A stretch of DNA of 22,518 bases, taken from NCBI GenBank assembly GCA_964505195.1, contig CAZDGV010000027.1, positions 1 to 22,518 of the forward strand, given 5' to 3'. Numbering within the stretch: the first letter of the stretch is position 1; every line of letters begins with the position of its first letter. Below, piece by piece: positions 15,011-22,518 of this stretch. Source of the DNA: CAZDGV01 sp964505195. Its GTDB lineage: Bacteria; Bacteroidota; Bacteroidia; Chitinophagales; Chitinophagaceae. The translations under genes and the position numbers were made by a program. A model generated the notes under the pieces. The model had not been told where the DNA came from. It did not search any database and saw only the letters and a program-made list of their open reading frames with translations.

Positions 15011-17299
15011 ATGACTAGCGTTAAACAAAAAAAAGCCCCTACAAAGAAATCCAGCAGTACAGGCTCCAAAAATTCTCCCGGCAAAATTTCTCCACAAAAT
15101 CATAGTGCTGCCAGTCTTAAAAAGGCATTGCAGCAGCATTTCGGTTTTGATCAATTCAAAGGAACACAGGAAGCGGTGATTCAAAGCTTGCTTTCCGGAC
15201 AGGATACCTTCGTAATTATGCCCACCGGCGGAGGCAAAAGTTTATGCTATCAGCTGCCGGCGATGGTAAGCGAGGGCGTGGCGATTATAGTGAGTCCGCT
15301 CATTGCGCTGATGAAAAACCAGGTGGATCTGGTGCGCAGTTACAGCAGCAAGGACGATGTGGCGCATTTTCTCAACTCTACCCTCTCCAAAAAAGAAATT
15401 CGCGAAGTGCATGAAGATCTGCTGAGTGGTCGCACCAAAATGTTGTATGTAGCACCCGAAACACTCACGAAACAAGAGAATCTGGATTTTTTCAATGAAC
15501 TGAATATCTCTTTTTTCGCGGTAGACGAAGCACATTGTATTTCGGAATGGGGCCATGATTTTAGACCTGAATATCGCCGTCTGCGCGAAATGATGGATGA
15601 GATAAGCCCCAACGTACCCGTAATTGCACTTACAGCAACGGCTACCCCCAAAGTGCAGAGTGATATTCTGAAAAATCTCGGATTGCGCCAACCAAAAATC
15701 TTTATTTCTTCTTTTAATCGCAGCAATCTGTATTATGAAATATTGCCAAAGATTAAAAAAGAAGACACGATCAAAAGCATTGTAAAATTCATTTCGCAGA
15801 ATAAAGGCAAGAGTGGGATCATATATACGCTCAACCGAAAAACCACAGAAGAGCTTGCGGAAGTTTTGATGGCCAATAACATCAAAGCCGTTGCCTATCA
15901 TGCCGGGCTCGATAGCAAACTGCGCGCAGAGAGGCAGGATCAGTTTTTGAACGAAGATGTGCAGGTAATTGTTGCTACCATTGCTTTTGGAATGGGTATT
16001 GACAAACCCGATATCCGCTTCGTCATTCACTTCAACATTCCCAAAAGCATTGAAAATTACTATCAGGAAACCGGTCGTGCAGGAAGGGATGGCATGGAAG
16101 GAAAATGCCTACTCTACTACTCCCACAAAGATGTGAGCAAACTGGAACATCTTATGCGCGATAAGCCACTGAGCGAAAGAGAAATCGGCGCACAGCTGAT
16201 TCAGGAAACGGTGGCCTTTGCCGAGAGTTCTGTTTGTCGCAGACATATTCTGCTGCATTATTTCGGAGAAGTATATGATCAGGAACAATGCGGCAATTGC
16301 GATAACTGTCGCCACCCCAAAGAAAAAACGGAAGCCAAGGAAGAAGCAGTTACAGTACTCAAAACAGTAAAAGCACTTGATGAACGCTTTACTGCAGAAT
16401 ACACCATTTCAGTGATCATGGGTATTCTTACTCCGCAAATTAAAATGTACCGCCATGACGAGCTGAGCGTATTTGGCAATGGGAAAGAACAGCAGCCGCA
16501 TTTATGGAACTCGCTGGTGCGCCAACTTTTGCTGCATGGCATGTTAAAAAAAGATATTGAGGAATATGGTGTGTTGAAAATGACTCCCGAAGGCGAGGCG
16601 TTTCTCAAAAAACCGAAATCCTTTAAAATTGTACTCAATAACCTGTTTGAAGAAGCCAACGCAGATGATGATGAAGGGAATGATGCAGGAAATCAGGGTG
16701 CAGCTGCCGATGAGCAGCTGTTTGAAATGCTGAAAGAACTGCGTTTGAAGGAAGCAAAGAAGAAAGCACTGCCGCCTTTTGTAATTTTCTTGGAGAACTC
16801 TTTACAGGATATGGCAACGCTTTATCCTACCACACTGGAAGAGTTAGAAAAATGTCAGGGTGTAAGCAAAGGAAAAGCCCTTCGCTATGGTAAGCCATTT
16901 GTTGAACTCATAGCAACCTATGTTGCTGAAAATGACATTGAAAAGCCTGAAGAGTTTGTAATGAAAAGTGTGGTAAATAAGAGTGGAAATAAAGTATACC
17001 TCATACAAAATATCGACAAACGCATTCCACTTGAAACCATTGCCAAAAACAAAGGCTGGCGGATGGACGAAATGCTAGAAGAAATGGAAACCATCGCTGC
17101 AAGTGGTACAAAGTTGCGGCTCGACTATGCCATTGATGAATGGCTGGATGAATACGAGCAGGATGAAATCATTGATTATTTTAAAAGCTGTACCACCAGC
17201 GATTTGCGCGTAGCCCAACAAGAACTGGAAAACGGAAACTATAACTGGGAGCAGCTAAAAATTATGCGCATCAAGTTTTTGAGCGAATACGGGATGTAA
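15011..17299 (+). CDS. recQ: ATP-dependent DNA helicase RecQ
   Basis: A 762-residue superfamily 2 3'-5' DNA helicase for recombination and replication-fork repair. The basic N-terminal tail (about 1-35, Lys/Ser-rich) is followed by the helicase core: Walker A MPTGGGKS (70-77), DEAH (172-175), the RecQ loop region WGHDFRPEYRRLR (about 180-192), TATATP, and motif VI QETGRAGRDG near residue 360. A zinc-binding RQC part with CRRH ... CGNCDNC follows, then an HRDC-type domain (PPFVIFLENSLQDMATLYP) and a C-terminal helix-turn-helix extension (IPLETIAKNKGWRMDEMLEEM) common in Bacteroidota RecQ. I chose the ATG at 15011, eight bases after AAGGAAA; an in-frame GTG at 14996 would add five residues. It is divergent from kdsD and ends 55 bases before a convergent gene. 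Confidence 0.95.
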   Translation: MTSVKQKKAPTKKSSSTGSKNSPGKISPQNHSAASLKKALQQHFGFDQFKGTQEAVIQSLLSGQDTFVIMPTGGGKSLCYQLPAMVSEGVAIIVSPLIALMKNQVDLVRSYSSKDDVAHFLNSTLSKKEIREVHEDLLSGRTKMLYVAPETLTKQENLDFFNELNISFFAVDEAHCISEWGHDFRPEYRRLREMMDEISPNVPVIALTATATPKVQSDILKNLGLRQPKIFISSFNRSNLYYEILPKIKKEDTIKSIVKFISQNKGKSGIIYTLNRKTTEELAEVLMANNIKAVAYHAGLDSKLRAERQDQFLNEDVQVIVATIAFGMGIDKPDIRFVIHFNIPKSIENYYQETGRAGRDGMEGKCLLYYSHKDVSKLEHLMRDKPLSEREIGAQLIQETVAFAESSVCRRHILLHYFGEVYDQEQCGNCDNCRHPKEKTEAKEEAVTVLKTVKALDERFTAEYTISVIMGILTPQIKMYRHDELSVFGNGKEQQPHLWNSLVRQLLLHGMLKKDIEEYGVLKMTPEGEAFLKKPKSFKIVLNNLFEEANADDDEGNDAGNQGAAADEQLFEMLKELRLKEAKKKALPPFVIFLENSLQDMATLYPTTLEELEKCQGVSKGKALRYGKPFVELIATYVAENDIEKPEEFVMKSVVNKSGNKVYLIQNIDKRIPLETIAKNKGWRMDEMLEEMETIAASGTKLRLDYAIDEWLDEYEQDEIIDYFKSCTTSDLRVAQQELENGNYNWEQLKIMRIKFLSEYGM

Positions 17300-17354
17300 A
17301 TTTTTAAATACGACTTACATCGTCGTTGCAATAACAGCAACTTCGCTTCCCAAC

Positions 17355-18785
17355 TCAGCTATCAAGCGACCGGGTCATTTCAACAAATTGCTGAGCCTGA
17401 TCCAAACATTCAGGATGAATAGCGTACTGAAAATAGCGCTTGTCTGCATCGGTACGCTGTGATTCAATCAGCAGTAATTCGTTTTTGGAATAAGCTTTAA
17501 ACTTCGAGTTTATACCATTGATCATGTCGCTGCGCATCTTTTTTTGTAGCCCCACATTCTTGTCTTTACACCCAATGATATAGTTGATATCATTCGATGA
17601 AGCAAAACTTCCCTCAAGCGTTTTGTTAATCAGCATTTGCAACAGCGAAGCTTCGGTTTCAGTGAGCAATGGAACAGCAATCATGGTTATGTTGCCATTT
17701 GAGTTCGGCACGCTTACTTTCTTGCTACGCTTGTTAACTCTACGATAGACAAAAGCCATCCCTGTAATAAATAACAAACTCGCAACAGGCAGGATGATAT
17801 ACCATTGTGTGGGTCGGTTCCAAATCTTCCCTTCTTTTTTCAAACTCACACGATTGACATAAACAGAATCGAATTTATTATGGTCGATGCCCGTAAAGTA
17901 CACTTTGCCATCATCATAATAGTACATCCCATTCCTATCACTGCGTTCAAGGGCTTGTATTAAAGAATTATCATTGAGAGAATAGTAGCTGTTTTCTGCT
18001 GGCTTGAGATAATATGCAAAAGGAGATTGAAGCAAGATGATTCCTTCTGGCGTGTGTATCAAGCGCTTTGCCTTTTGTATAGCTTCAAGCAATATTGGAG
18101 ATAGTTGCCCTAGTTCTGATATATGATTTGTTTTGAGATCAAGCAGATACGAGTTTGGGATAATACGAACATTTTGTTCCTTATTGCTGATGCCCTCATT
18201 CAGCATATGCTCATAAAGAATGTACATCTTGGAAGATTGCATATTTATCCATGCATGATGAATATCAAATAAATTATGTACTTCCCTACTAAGCGGAACA
18301 ATATCCCATTCGCGACTCAGTTCATTGTATTTCCGCAGGAATCCGTTTGTTTTCCAAAAACCATAACCGGCATAATTGTAAATACTTCCTGCATAAGTAA
18401 AAAAATAGGCACTGATATTGTAGTTAATGTTTTCAATGAAATTGTCGTTTCTGCGAAAAACGAGTGCGGTATCATTATAGTGATGCATCCGGTACACACG
18501 ACTGGTTCCGACGACACAGAGAAAAACACCCTTTTTATTCTTAATAATGCACAGGTCTTTCAGCGCTAGAATTGGACTTCGGAAATAAGAAGAAAGAAAA
18601 AATTGGCTAGACGTAATGGAAGTTTCCAAATCCGGCTTCTCCAAAGCAGAACGTAGAAACTGAGTATTTTTTACGGTTACAACCGAGTCTGGATCCTGTG
18701 CAGAAAGGTTTAAATAGTTGATAGGCAAGCACCATAAGAGCAAGGATAACTTGTAAAAGCATTTACGTGTTTCAGCTTTTGACAT
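17355..18785 (-). CDS. Predicted membrane-anchored one-component regulator (periplasmic sensor, TM, cytoplasmic winged-helix-like domain)
   Basis: A 476-residue protein with a signal peptide (to about SAQ at 28-30) and a periplasmic part of some 295 residues. This part has repeated strand-like segments (LALKDLCIIKNKKGVFLCVV, SIYNYAGYGFWKT, VYFTGIDHNKF), suggesting a beta-propeller-like sensor. One membrane segment (328-347) is followed by the basic stop-transfer VYRRVNKRSKK. The cytoplasmic tail (about 370-460) reads TETEASLLQMLI ... SSNDINYIIGCKDKNVGLQKKMRSD ... INSKF ... RYFQYAI. I recall this pattern from C-terminal DNA-binding-like domains of other Bacteroidota membrane regulators, giving a ToxR-like layout. 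Ligand and targets are unknown. A dyad lies 38-51 bases upstream of the start, so autoregulation is plausible. It is convergent with recQ and divergent from rmuC. Exact fold and DNA binding are inference. Confidence 0.7.
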   Translation of the reverse strand: MSKAETRKCFYKLSLLLWCLPINYLNLSAQDPDSVVTVKNTQFLRSALEKPDLETSITSSQFFLSSYFRSPILALKDLCIIKNKKGVFLCVVGTSRVYRMHHYNDTALVFRRNDNFIENINYNISAYFFTYAGSIYNYAGYGFWKTNGFLRKYNELSREWDIVPLSREVHNLFDIHHAWINMQSSKMYILYEHMLNEGISNKEQNVRIIPNSYLLDLKTNHISELGQLSPILLEAIQKAKRLIHTPEGIILLQSPFAYYLKPAENSYYSLNDNSLIQALERSDRNGMYYYDDGKVYFTGIDHNKFDSVYVNRVSLKKEGKIWNRPTQWYIILPVASLLFITGMAFVYRRVNKRSKKVSVPNSNGNITMIAVPLLTETEASLLQMLINKTLEGSFASSNDINYIIGCKDKNVGLQKKMRSDMINGINSKFKAYSKNELLLIESQRTDADKRYFQYAIHPECLDQAQQFVEMTRSLDS

Positions 18786-18822
18786 TGGAATGGGTTTTTA
18801 CCTGATTTTCAGCAGCTAAAAG

Positions 18823-18836
18823 TAGGTATTTACCTA
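18823..18836. promoter_or_regulatory. Dyad TAGGTA-TT-TACCTA upstream of the membrane regulator
   Basis: Perfect 6-bp arms around TT. On the minus strand its edge touches TACTTTTA (18824-18817), a one-mismatch -7 box for the gene starting at 18785. The position suits an operator over or beside the promoter, perhaps bound by the regulator's own C-terminal domain or by another factor. Confidence 0.45.
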
Positions 18837-18902
18837 TTTGCTTACCGGAAAATTAACCAGAAATGATGATTCGCCAATCCATGAAGGTGAAATTTGTAAC
18901 CG

Positions 18903-18966
18903 GTGCCGTTGCTGTAACCTCCAAAACTCCTCCTCCCCTTGTAGCTTAGAACAAGGGGATTTTTTT
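18903..18966 (+). ncRNA. Candidate small RNA ending at an orphan terminator
   Basis: The terminator at 18934-18966 points along the plus strand, yet the nearest upstream plus-strand gene (recQ) ends 1.6 kb away, beyond a minus-strand gene. A short transcript must therefore start inside this gap. GAAATTTG (18889-18896) is a one-mismatch -7 box that would start an RNA of about 64 bases. A 28-codon frame (ATG at 18863, stop TAG at 18947 in the hairpin loop; MMIRQSMKVKFVTG...TPPPLVA) also lies here and might instead be a leader peptide. The start position is a guess. Confidence 0.3.
18934..18966 (+). terminator. Rho-independent terminator without an upstream gene
   Basis: TCCCCTTGT (18934-18942) pairs perfectly with ACAAGGGGA (18951-18959) around an 8-base loop and is followed by seven T. 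On the other strand no T-run follows, so it acts on plus-strand transcripts only. Confidence 0.8.
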
Positions 18967-18990
18967 GCCGTTTGTAATGAGCTCAACATA

Positions 18991-19012
18991 AAATAAGTAT
19001 TTATACTTATTT
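18991..19012. repeat. Perfect AT-rich palindrome upstream of rmuC
   Basis: AAATAAGTAT (18991-19000) and ATACTTATTT (19003-19012) are perfect 10-bp arms around TT. It shares the two-base TT centre and a similar arm pattern (TAxGTAT) with the dyad at 18823-18836, 155 bases away, so both may be sites of one regulator. The rest of the 18786-19174 gap holds no recognisable gene. Confidence 0.5.
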
Positions 19013-19147
19013 ATAAGCTGTTTTATCAAATTCTACGAGCTTATCCAATAGCTTCTAGAAAATCAATGGGATTACTATCCAGCCAATATCCCTCAGATAA
19101 AATGAATTAACTTTCCCACCCCTCAAATAGGGTGCATTGTTGTGCCC

Positions 19148-19155
19148 GATTTTTG
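19148..19155 (+). promoter_or_regulatory. Possible -7 box (GATTTTTG) for rmuC
   Basis: One mismatch to TAnnTTTG, ending 20 bases before the ATG at 19175. If used, transcription begins near 19162, which excludes the GTG at 19142 as start codon. No -33 TTG is seen at the right distance. Confidence 0.25.
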
Positions 19156-19174
19156 CCGAATAAATGCAATATAT

Positions 19175-20599
19175 ATGATGACAAGCTTCGTTTTACCCGT
19201 CTTACTACTCATGATTGGTTTGGTAGCAGGATTTTTCTTCGGACAAATGCTGAAACAGAAAGAGATTCTTCCGCTGCGCGAAAAGGCAGAACAGAAAGAG
19301 CGGGAGCTGGAGCAGGCAACTGCAGAAAAGCAAATTTTAAAAACTGCTTTGGACGCACAATCAGAAAAAGCACTGCGCGCTGAAACCCAGCTAGCAACAA
19401 TGAAAGAAATGGAGTCGGCTTACAAGCAGCTGCAAACAGATTACCTCAATAGTCAAAAATTCCTGGCATCGCTGGAAACAAAACTGAGGCAGGCAGAACA
19501 AGCACTGGAAATACAGAAAGCCGAAATCCGCAACATGCAGGAACAGAACCGGGTGGAATTTAAAAACCTGGCCAACGAAATTCTCACGCAAAAAGAAAAA
19601 GTATTTGCAGAATCGAATGAGAAAAATATGCAGCAGCTATTAACCCCGCTGCGTGATCAGCTGGGCGATTTCAAAAAGAAAATAGAGGAAGTATATATTG
19701 CTGAAAGCAAAGAGCGACATACACTTGAAAGTGAAATCAGGCGTTTGGTAGAAACCAGCACCAAGGTGGGACAAGAAGCCAACAACCTCACCAACGCCCT
19801 AAAAACCAATGTAAAAAAACAGGGCAACTGGGGAGAACTGATTTTAGAAACCATTCTTAGCAACAGCGGACTTACCAAAGGAAATGAATTTGTGCTGCAG
19901 GAGTTTATCCGCGATAAAGCAGGTAATATTATTAAAGATGTGGATGGAAACGCACTACAGCCCGATGCGATGATTTATTATCCCGACGAGCGAAAGGTGA
20001 TTGCCGATTCAAAAGTTTCACTCATTGCCTGGGAGCGCTATGTGAATGCTGAGGACCCCGATGAACAAAAGCAGGCACTGGAAGATCATATCCGTTCGAT
20101 GTATGCGCATATCGATAACTTGAGCGGGAAAAATTACCCGAAATATGCAAAAGCACTGGATTATGTATTGCTCTTTGTGCCCATCGAACCTGCATTTTTA
20201 GAGGCCCTGAAAGCCGATAGAAATCTTTGGAAATACGCCTACGACAAGGGAATTGTGATGGTGAGCCCTACCAACTTGCTTGCCGTGCTCAAAATCATTG
20301 CTGATCTCTGGAAAGTAGAAATCCAAAGTAAGAATGCCATTGAAATTGCAAGAAAAGCGGGCGATCTCTATGATAAGTTTCATGGGTTCATGAAAAATTT
20401 TGAGGCCATCGGAAAAAAACTCGACGAAAGTAAAGATGCGTTTCAAGATGCTTTTAAACAGCTTGGAACCGGTAGGGGGAATATCATCACCCGCATCAGC
20501 GAACTCAAAAAAATGGGCGTTACCACTACCAAGCAATTATCAGATGATCTCATCAAATTTGGAGAAGAAGGCGAAGCTGCAGATCATGAAAATGAATAG
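19175..20599 (+). CDS. rmuC: DNA recombination protein RmuC
   Basis: A 474-residue membrane-anchored protein of the RmuC family, implicated in limiting DNA inversions and predicted to have a PD-(D/E)XK-like nuclease fold. An N-terminal membrane helix (LPVLLLMIGLVAGFFFG, about 6-22) leads into a long Glu/Gln/Lys-rich coiled coil (about 28-150). The RmuC domain (about 165-430) shows KKQGNWGELILETILSNSGL, then DAMIYYPDERKVIADSKVSL with candidate catalytic D and K residues, and YVLLFVPIEPAF. I chose the tandem ATG at 19175, which places the membrane helix at the N-terminus; an in-frame GTG at 19142 would add eleven residues. It is monocistronic, ending at a strong terminator. Confidence 0.92.
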   Translation: MMTSFVLPVLLLMIGLVAGFFFGQMLKQKEILPLREKAEQKERELEQATAEKQILKTALDAQSEKALRAETQLATMKEMESAYKQLQTDYLNSQKFLASLETKLRQAEQALEIQKAEIRNMQEQNRVEFKNLANEILTQKEKVFAESNEKNMQQLLTPLRDQLGDFKKKIEEVYIAESKERHTLESEIRRLVETSTKVGQEANNLTNALKTNVKKQGNWGELILETILSNSGLTKGNEFVLQEFIRDKAGNIIKDVDGNALQPDAMIYYPDERKVIADSKVSLIAWERYVNAEDPDEQKQALEDHIRSMYAHIDNLSGKNYPKYAKALDYVLLFVPIEPAFLEALKADRNLWKYAYDKGIVMVSPTNLLAVLKIIADLWKVEIQSKNAIEIARKAGDLYDKFHGFMKNFEAIGKKLDESKDAFQDAFKQLGTGRGNIITRISELKKMGVTTTKQLSDDLIKFGEEGEAADHENE

Positions 20600-20638
20600 C
20601 ACTTGCTTTCAAAGGTTTTTGTAAATAATACTAAAAGC

Positions 20639-20672
20639 AAAGAGGATCAAACCGATTGGTTTGATCCTCTTT
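20639..20672. terminator. Bidirectional Rho-independent terminator
   Basis: A perfect 15-bp stem, AAAGAGGATCAAACC (20639-20653) with GGTTTGATCCTCTTT (20658-20672), around GATT. T-rich sequence follows on the plus strand (through 20675) and, less strictly, on the minus strand. It separates the convergent rmuC and CHU_C genes. Confidence 0.92.
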
Positions 20673-20700
20673 TTTATTCATTAAACTTTCTTCAGCGGTT

Positions 20701-22518
20701 TTATTTCACTAGTACTAATATGCCTTGCTTAGTAATACGGTTTCCGAAAATATCGATACCAGCTACAGTTACCACATACGGATCAGGAGGAAGCGGCGTT
20801 CCCTTGTAGGTTCCATCCCATCGCTGTTTCATATCGTTCGTGATGAAAATCTGACGATTGTTCTTATCAGCAATACGGAAGTATTCCAGATACTTGATTT
20901 CAATATACTCCGGCGCATAGGTATCGTTGATGCCATCATTATTGGGTGAGAAGCCCGTTGCAATATAAATATCCGGCTTATCAAAGGCCCAAACTTCCTG
21001 GCGGTCTTTGTAAACGCAACCAGCAGAATCAACAATGGTAATGGTGTACATCACTTTGCTATCATTTAGCTTATAAGTAGGATTAGCAATGCGTGTATTG
21101 CTGAGTCCAGTAAAGGGAAACCAGCTATAGGATCTTCCGTCGCCTTTTGCAGTAAGCTGACCTTGTACACCTTTCACACCTTGTATGCGCGGATAGGTAA
21201 GATCGGCACGCGGTACTTTAATGGAAAGGTTTATCAATGTATCATCGCTGAGGAACGGACAGATGGCACTGAAAGCGGTGAGTTTAATGCGATGTGCGCC
21301 ATAGTTTTTGAAAATATGTTGTGGATGCTTCAGGGTTGAAGTGGTACCATCATCAAAATTCCACAAAAACCGTACAGTCGAATCTGGCACAAAAGTGGTA
21401 AAGCTTCGGTTATTAAATAATACAGGGAAGCCCAAACAGCTATCCTGTGTAGTAAAGGATGCTTCCGGACGGCCAATGACCATGAATTTTTTAACCATAG
21501 TATCTGCAACACAGCTGCTATCGCTCCATACAATCAATTGTACTTGCTTTTCACCCGGCGTCTTATACATATATCCGGGAGCAGGGGAATTTGCCCTAAA
21601 CATCACCGTATCGCCAAAGTTCCACTGGTAGCGTACCAAGCGCGAACTACCGATGCCAAACTTAGAGCTGTCGCGCGGAATAGAAATCATGGTGAAGCAG
21701 GTATCCGCAATAGAGAAATCAGCTTTAGGTTTTTCGTAATTGGTGGTGAATGCAAACACCGTATCGGAAACGCAACCAAATGCATCTGCCACAGCATGGC
21801 GCACCTGAAAACGTCCTGCACGGGTGAACTGATAGCTTGGGTTGGGAATATTGGGAAGAACGACTTTTTCCTCCACAATATCCCAGTGATTGCGAACGAT
21901 GGGGAAGAAGCTGCGACTGGTATCAAGCAAATTGATTTTTAGTTTGCCAAGGCAAGCATCGACCGTATCGACACGGAAGCCCGGACGAATTCTGTTTAAC
22001 ACTAAAGATGCAATGGGAAGATTCAACTGTCCGCAGCTATTTTCAATCACCGCACGGTACAATCCAGACTGTGATGCACCAAACTGGTTCACGCGTAGTA
22101 TATTGGATGGCCCCGAAGCAATGAGCTGATTGTTTGCATACCATGAAATCCACAAGGTATCATCGTTGTTATTGATCGGAGTAATTTCCAGTACTTTATT
22201 TTGTGCAAAGCAAACCGTATCGGTTGTGAAAGCATAACTGCTTGAAGGAATATTTTTCATACGCAAGCTTCCTTCGGGCGACAAAGTGGTACCACAGGTG
22301 TTTTCGATGCGTAATCTGTAGGTTCCAACATCAGCGCCGGTGAAACGATTTATCAGCAGCGAATCCTGTGTTTTACCCAAAAGCGGCAGATCATTTCTAA
22401 ACCACTGATATGTATTGGGAAGCAAGGAATACACAGATGGCTTCATCGTAAGCGGTGCGCCTTCACATACTTTCAAATTAACAGGAAGCTGTGTGAGCAG
22501 TAAGGGCTTTTCCGCAAT
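20701..22518 (-). CDS. Large secreted repeat protein with PKD/Ig-like domains and C-terminal CHU_C (T9SS type B) domain, C-terminal part
   Basis: The frame is open to the right edge, showing the last 605 residues; the true start lies outside. From the N-terminal side there are Ig-like repeats (YQWFRNDLPLLGKTQDSLLI ... GTYRLRIENTCG), then two or three PKD-like domains with the landmarks YQWNFGD and FLWNFDDGTTSTLKHPQH. The end is a CHU_C / gliding-motility C-terminal domain with GFSPNNDGINDTYAPE and WDGTYKGTPLPPDPYVVTV. In Bacteroidota this domain directs export through the type IX secretion system, so the protein is expected on the cell surface or outside, probably in adhesion or gliding. Many Cys residues occur, about two per Ig-like repeat. 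The partner genes of T9SS are not in the window. Confidence 0.93.
   Translation of the reverse strand: MAEKPLLLTQLPVNLKVCEGAPLTMKPSVYSLLPNTYQWFRNDLPLLGKTQDSLLINRFTGADVGTYRLRIENTCGTTLSPEGSLRMKNIPSSSYAFTTDTVCFAQNKVLEITPINNNDDTLWISWYANNQLIASGPSNILRVNQFGASQSGLYRAVIENSCGQLNLPIASLVLNRIRPGFRVDTVDACLGKLKINLLDTSRSFFPIVRNHWDIVEEKVVLPNIPNPSYQFTRAGRFQVRHAVADAFGCVSDTVFAFTTNYEKPKADFSIADTCFTMISIPRDSSKFGIGSSRLVRYQWNFGDTVMFRANSPAPGYMYKTPGEKQVQLIVWSDSSCVADTMVKKFMVIGRPEASFTTQDSCLGFPVLFNNRSFTTFVPDSTVRFLWNFDDGTTSTLKHPQHIFKNYGAHRIKLTAFSAICPFLSDDTLINLSIKVPRADLTYPRIQGVKGVQGQLTAKGDGRSYSWFPFTGLSNTRIANPTYKLNDSKVMYTITIVDSAGCVYKDRQEVWAFDKPDIYIATGFSPNNDGINDTYAPEYIEIKYLEYFRIADKNNRQIFITNDMKQRWDGTYKGTPLPPDPYVVTVAGIDIFGNRITKQGILVLVK

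Noticed and set aside
15242..16030. 262-codon frame on the minus strand
   Set aside because: It lies wholly antisense to the conserved helicase core of recQ; its composition (many His, Phe, Cys) is that of a codon-bias shadow.
19142..19174. Upstream GTG start for RmuC
   Set aside because: It would place a polar Cys-containing stretch before the membrane helix and overlaps a possible -7 box; the tandem ATG at 19175 fits better.
15011..20599. recQ and rmuC in the same region as part of a defence island
   Set aside because: Both are common housekeeping genes, on separate transcripts, and no nuclease, methylase, toxin or mobile-element gene lies near.

Overview
The window reads as chromosomal DNA of a Bacteroidota bacterium, most likely from the Chitinophagales/Sphingobacteriales side (inference). 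Four things point there. A large secreted protein carries PKD/Ig-like repeats and a C-terminal CHU_C (gliding-motility / type IX secretion type B) domain. Several families are typical of the phylum: a two-domain Usp, CcoI with its N-terminal Cys-rich domain, and RecQ with a C-terminal helix-turn-helix extension. Some promoters carry a TAnnTTTG -7 box. Shine-Dalgarno sequences are generally weak or absent, with a few TTG/GTG starts. No rRNA, tRNA, CRISPR array, insertion sequence or prophage gene was seen.

Layout. (1) 1-584, minus: 5' part of an outer-membrane beta-barrel-like protein that runs off the left edge. (2) 902-1933: a lone radical SAM/SPASM protein, followed by nested inverted repeats, then 2068-3102, an AI-2E/PerM family membrane protein. 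(3) 3164-4822: a MarR regulator and a secreted GHL10 (YngK/DigH-like) glycosidase, three bases apart. (4) 4988-10113: five plus-strand genes with a microaerobic flavour: double Usp, conserved 133-aa protein, LOG-family (TIGR00730) protein, 127-aa coiled-coil protein, and the CcoI/FixI copper ATPase. Two perfect TGAT-N4-ATCA dyads (CRP/FNR type) lie at nearly the same distance (about 82-85 bases from dyad centre to start codon) before the usp gene and before the coiled-coil/ccoI pair. (5) 10139-10526, minus: two tiny genes 4 bases apart, one a 42-aa Cys-containing lipoprotein candidate. (6) 10567-12619: a GT-B glycosyltransferase and an EamA permease. (7) 12657-14758, minus: kdsD and a mannose-1-phosphate guanylyltransferase (Kdo and GDP-mannose supply). 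(8) 15011-17299: recQ. (9) 17355-18785, minus: a predicted membrane-anchored one-component regulator with an upstream dyad, then an intergenic region with an orphan plus-strand terminator (small RNA candidate). (10) 19175-20599: rmuC. (11) 20701-22518, minus: the T9SS/gliding-type repeat protein, cut by the right edge. A strong bidirectional terminator separates the last two.

Most genes are housekeeping or envelope functions. The most coherent new reading is a candidate FNR-type regulon (group 4) in which ccoI is detached from ccoS/ccoNOP and paired with an uncharacterised coiled-coil protein. Next come the ToxR-like regulator with its dyad, and the orphan terminator. I saw no convincing defence system, RiPP cluster or mobile element.
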